This document shows, in pieces, positions 50,745 to 51,093 of a DNA stretch of 51,093 nt. The notes beneath the pieces are model-generated. The model made no database searches. It saw only the letters and a program-made list of their open reading frames with translations, and was not told the origin of the DNA. Origin of the DNA: DAITQM01 sp039794245 (GTDB lineage: Bacteria > Pseudomonadota > Gammaproteobacteria > Xanthomonadales > Wenzhouxiangellaceae); contig JBDIVS010000020.1 in assembly GCA_039794245.1 (NCBI GenBank), positions 1 to 51,093 on the forward strand, read 5' to 3'. The first letter of the stretch is position 1. The number at the start of each line of letters is the position of its first letter. A program made the translations under genes and the position numbers.

Positions 50745-50959
50745 TTCAAGGACAGTCATCGAAGCTTCAAGGACAGTCATCAAGCATCAAGCGAAGCTTC
50801 AAGGACAGTCATCAAGCATCAAGCACCAAGCTTCAAGCACAGTCACCGCACCAAGCTTCAAGGACAGTCACCGCATCGGGCTTAAAGCGGGCTTAAAGAA
50901 GCACCGGGCTTAAAGGAGAAGTTTCAAGGACAGTCATGCAAGAGTTTCAAGGACAGTCA
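50745..50959 (+). repeat. Array of 14-bp TTCAAGGACAGTCA repeats
   Basis: Exact or near-exact copies start at 50745, 50766, 50798, 50832 (one change), 50857, 50923 and 50946, spaced 20-66 bases apart. The spacers hold secondary short repeats (ATCAAGCATCAAGC, GGGCTTAAAG). The same array, reverse-complemented, occurs at 225-325 and 590-690. It lies upstream of a REP hairpin and a RAYT head. Confidence 0.9.
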
Positions 50960-50964
50960 AGACC

Positions 50965-50982
50965 TGTCAGCCCCCGCTGACA
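50965..50982. repeat. REP-like hairpin upstream of RAYT copy C
   Basis: TGTCAGC, CCCC loop, GCTGACA: a perfect 7-bp stem about 80 bases before the RAYT ATG at 51062. A second inverted pair, ATCGGCC/GGCCGAT, lies in the leader that follows (about 50989-51028). Confidence 0.75.
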
Positions 50983-51061
50983 CCCCATATCGGCCCCGGC
51001 CTACACCCAGGCGCGATCTTGGCCGATACCCCAGCCGCGGCGGCTTTGGCACCATGGTCCC

Positions 51062-51093
51062 ATGACTTACCCCCGCGCCCATACCGTCAACCC
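51062..51093 (+). CDS. RAYT-type transposase, 5' end only, cut by window edge
   Basis: ATG 51062 opens MTYPRAHTVNP, the same first residues as the RAYT heads at 122 and 486, here on the opposite strand. Only ten to eleven codons are inside the window. The upstream leader and REP hairpin are the same as in the left copies. I cannot tell whether it is a full gene or truncated like the copy at 328-486. Confidence 0.75.
   Translation, partial: MTYPRAHTVN

Noticed and set aside
50745..50959. CRISPR array
   Set aside because: Repeats are only 14 bases, spacing is irregular (20-66), the spacers are themselves repetitive, and there are no cas genes.
1..51093. Circular molecule or complete plasmid
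   Set aside because: The two ends share sequence only in inverted orientation, so they cannot be joined head to tail by overlap; the content is chromosomal.

Overview
The window is high-GC DNA from a gammaproteobacterium. The evidence is a set of proteobacterial genes: mfd with a csiV-like gene after it, ubiG-gph, lysine-type efp with epmB, orn and rsgA back to back, kdkA with a GT9 LPS glycosyltransferase, fadH, arfB and a type II secretion gene cluster. I cannot name the species. The gene content fits an environmental, possibly Chromatiales-like lineage, but that is an inference.

Left edge, 1-2150: no intact gene. It holds two tandem copies of a 5' fragment of a REP-associated tyrosine transposase (RAYT) with its REP hairpin and short repeats. 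After them come remnants of an FG-GAP/glycoside-hydrolase-like protein, an IPTL-CTERM-type surface protein and a DNA adenine methylase, with a perfect 15-bp REP palindrome among them.

Core, 2154-32790: mostly ordinary chromosome. In order: a secreted amidohydrolase and a divergent secreted metallo-beta-lactamase-fold enzyme; a DUF349 protein; NhaC-type antiporter, mfd and csiV-like; peroxiredoxin; tadA, dodecin and an EamA transporter; a Lon-like protein whose catalytic Ser and Lys look replaced; a decayed group II intron directly behind it; a tandem-Usp protein; sirB2-kdkA divergent from a GT9 glycosyltransferase; a Sel1 protein; a promoter and long leader before a 65-residue orphan ORF; Usp, Slp lipoprotein, GFA protein and squalene/phytoene-synthase-like protein; gph-ubiG-mtaD split by a MITE-like insert; and efp divergent from epmB and two further genes.

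32800-41700: a vapBC-type toxin-antitoxin pair destroyed by a 153-bp MITE (the target duplication is visible and removal restores the frame) and by two frameshifts; a secreted methyltransferase-fold protein; orn/rsgA; and a tightly overlapping run of a small secreted protein, agmatine deiminase, TraB-family protein and fadH. An AT-richer orphan encapsulated-ferritin-like gene follows.

41700-51093: arfB, a DUF4399 protein, a truncated efflux adaptor fused to an IS630 transposase remnant, then rhlB-gspC-gspD-gspE, with rhlB overlapping gspC and no gspF after gspE. A tRNA-Asn follows rhlB on the opposite strand. Past it lie a gamma-glutamylcyclotransferase fragment, an IS66 TnpA-like fragment and a third copy of the RAYT/REP unit, inverted relative to the left ones. 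The window is therefore bracketed by outward-facing RAYT heads. The most unusual material is the repeat and mobile-element layer: RAYT/REP units, two MITEs with readable insertion scars, the IS630 fusion and the reduced intron. The degenerate Lon-like protein and the leader plus small ORF at 23.8-24.2 kb are also unusual.
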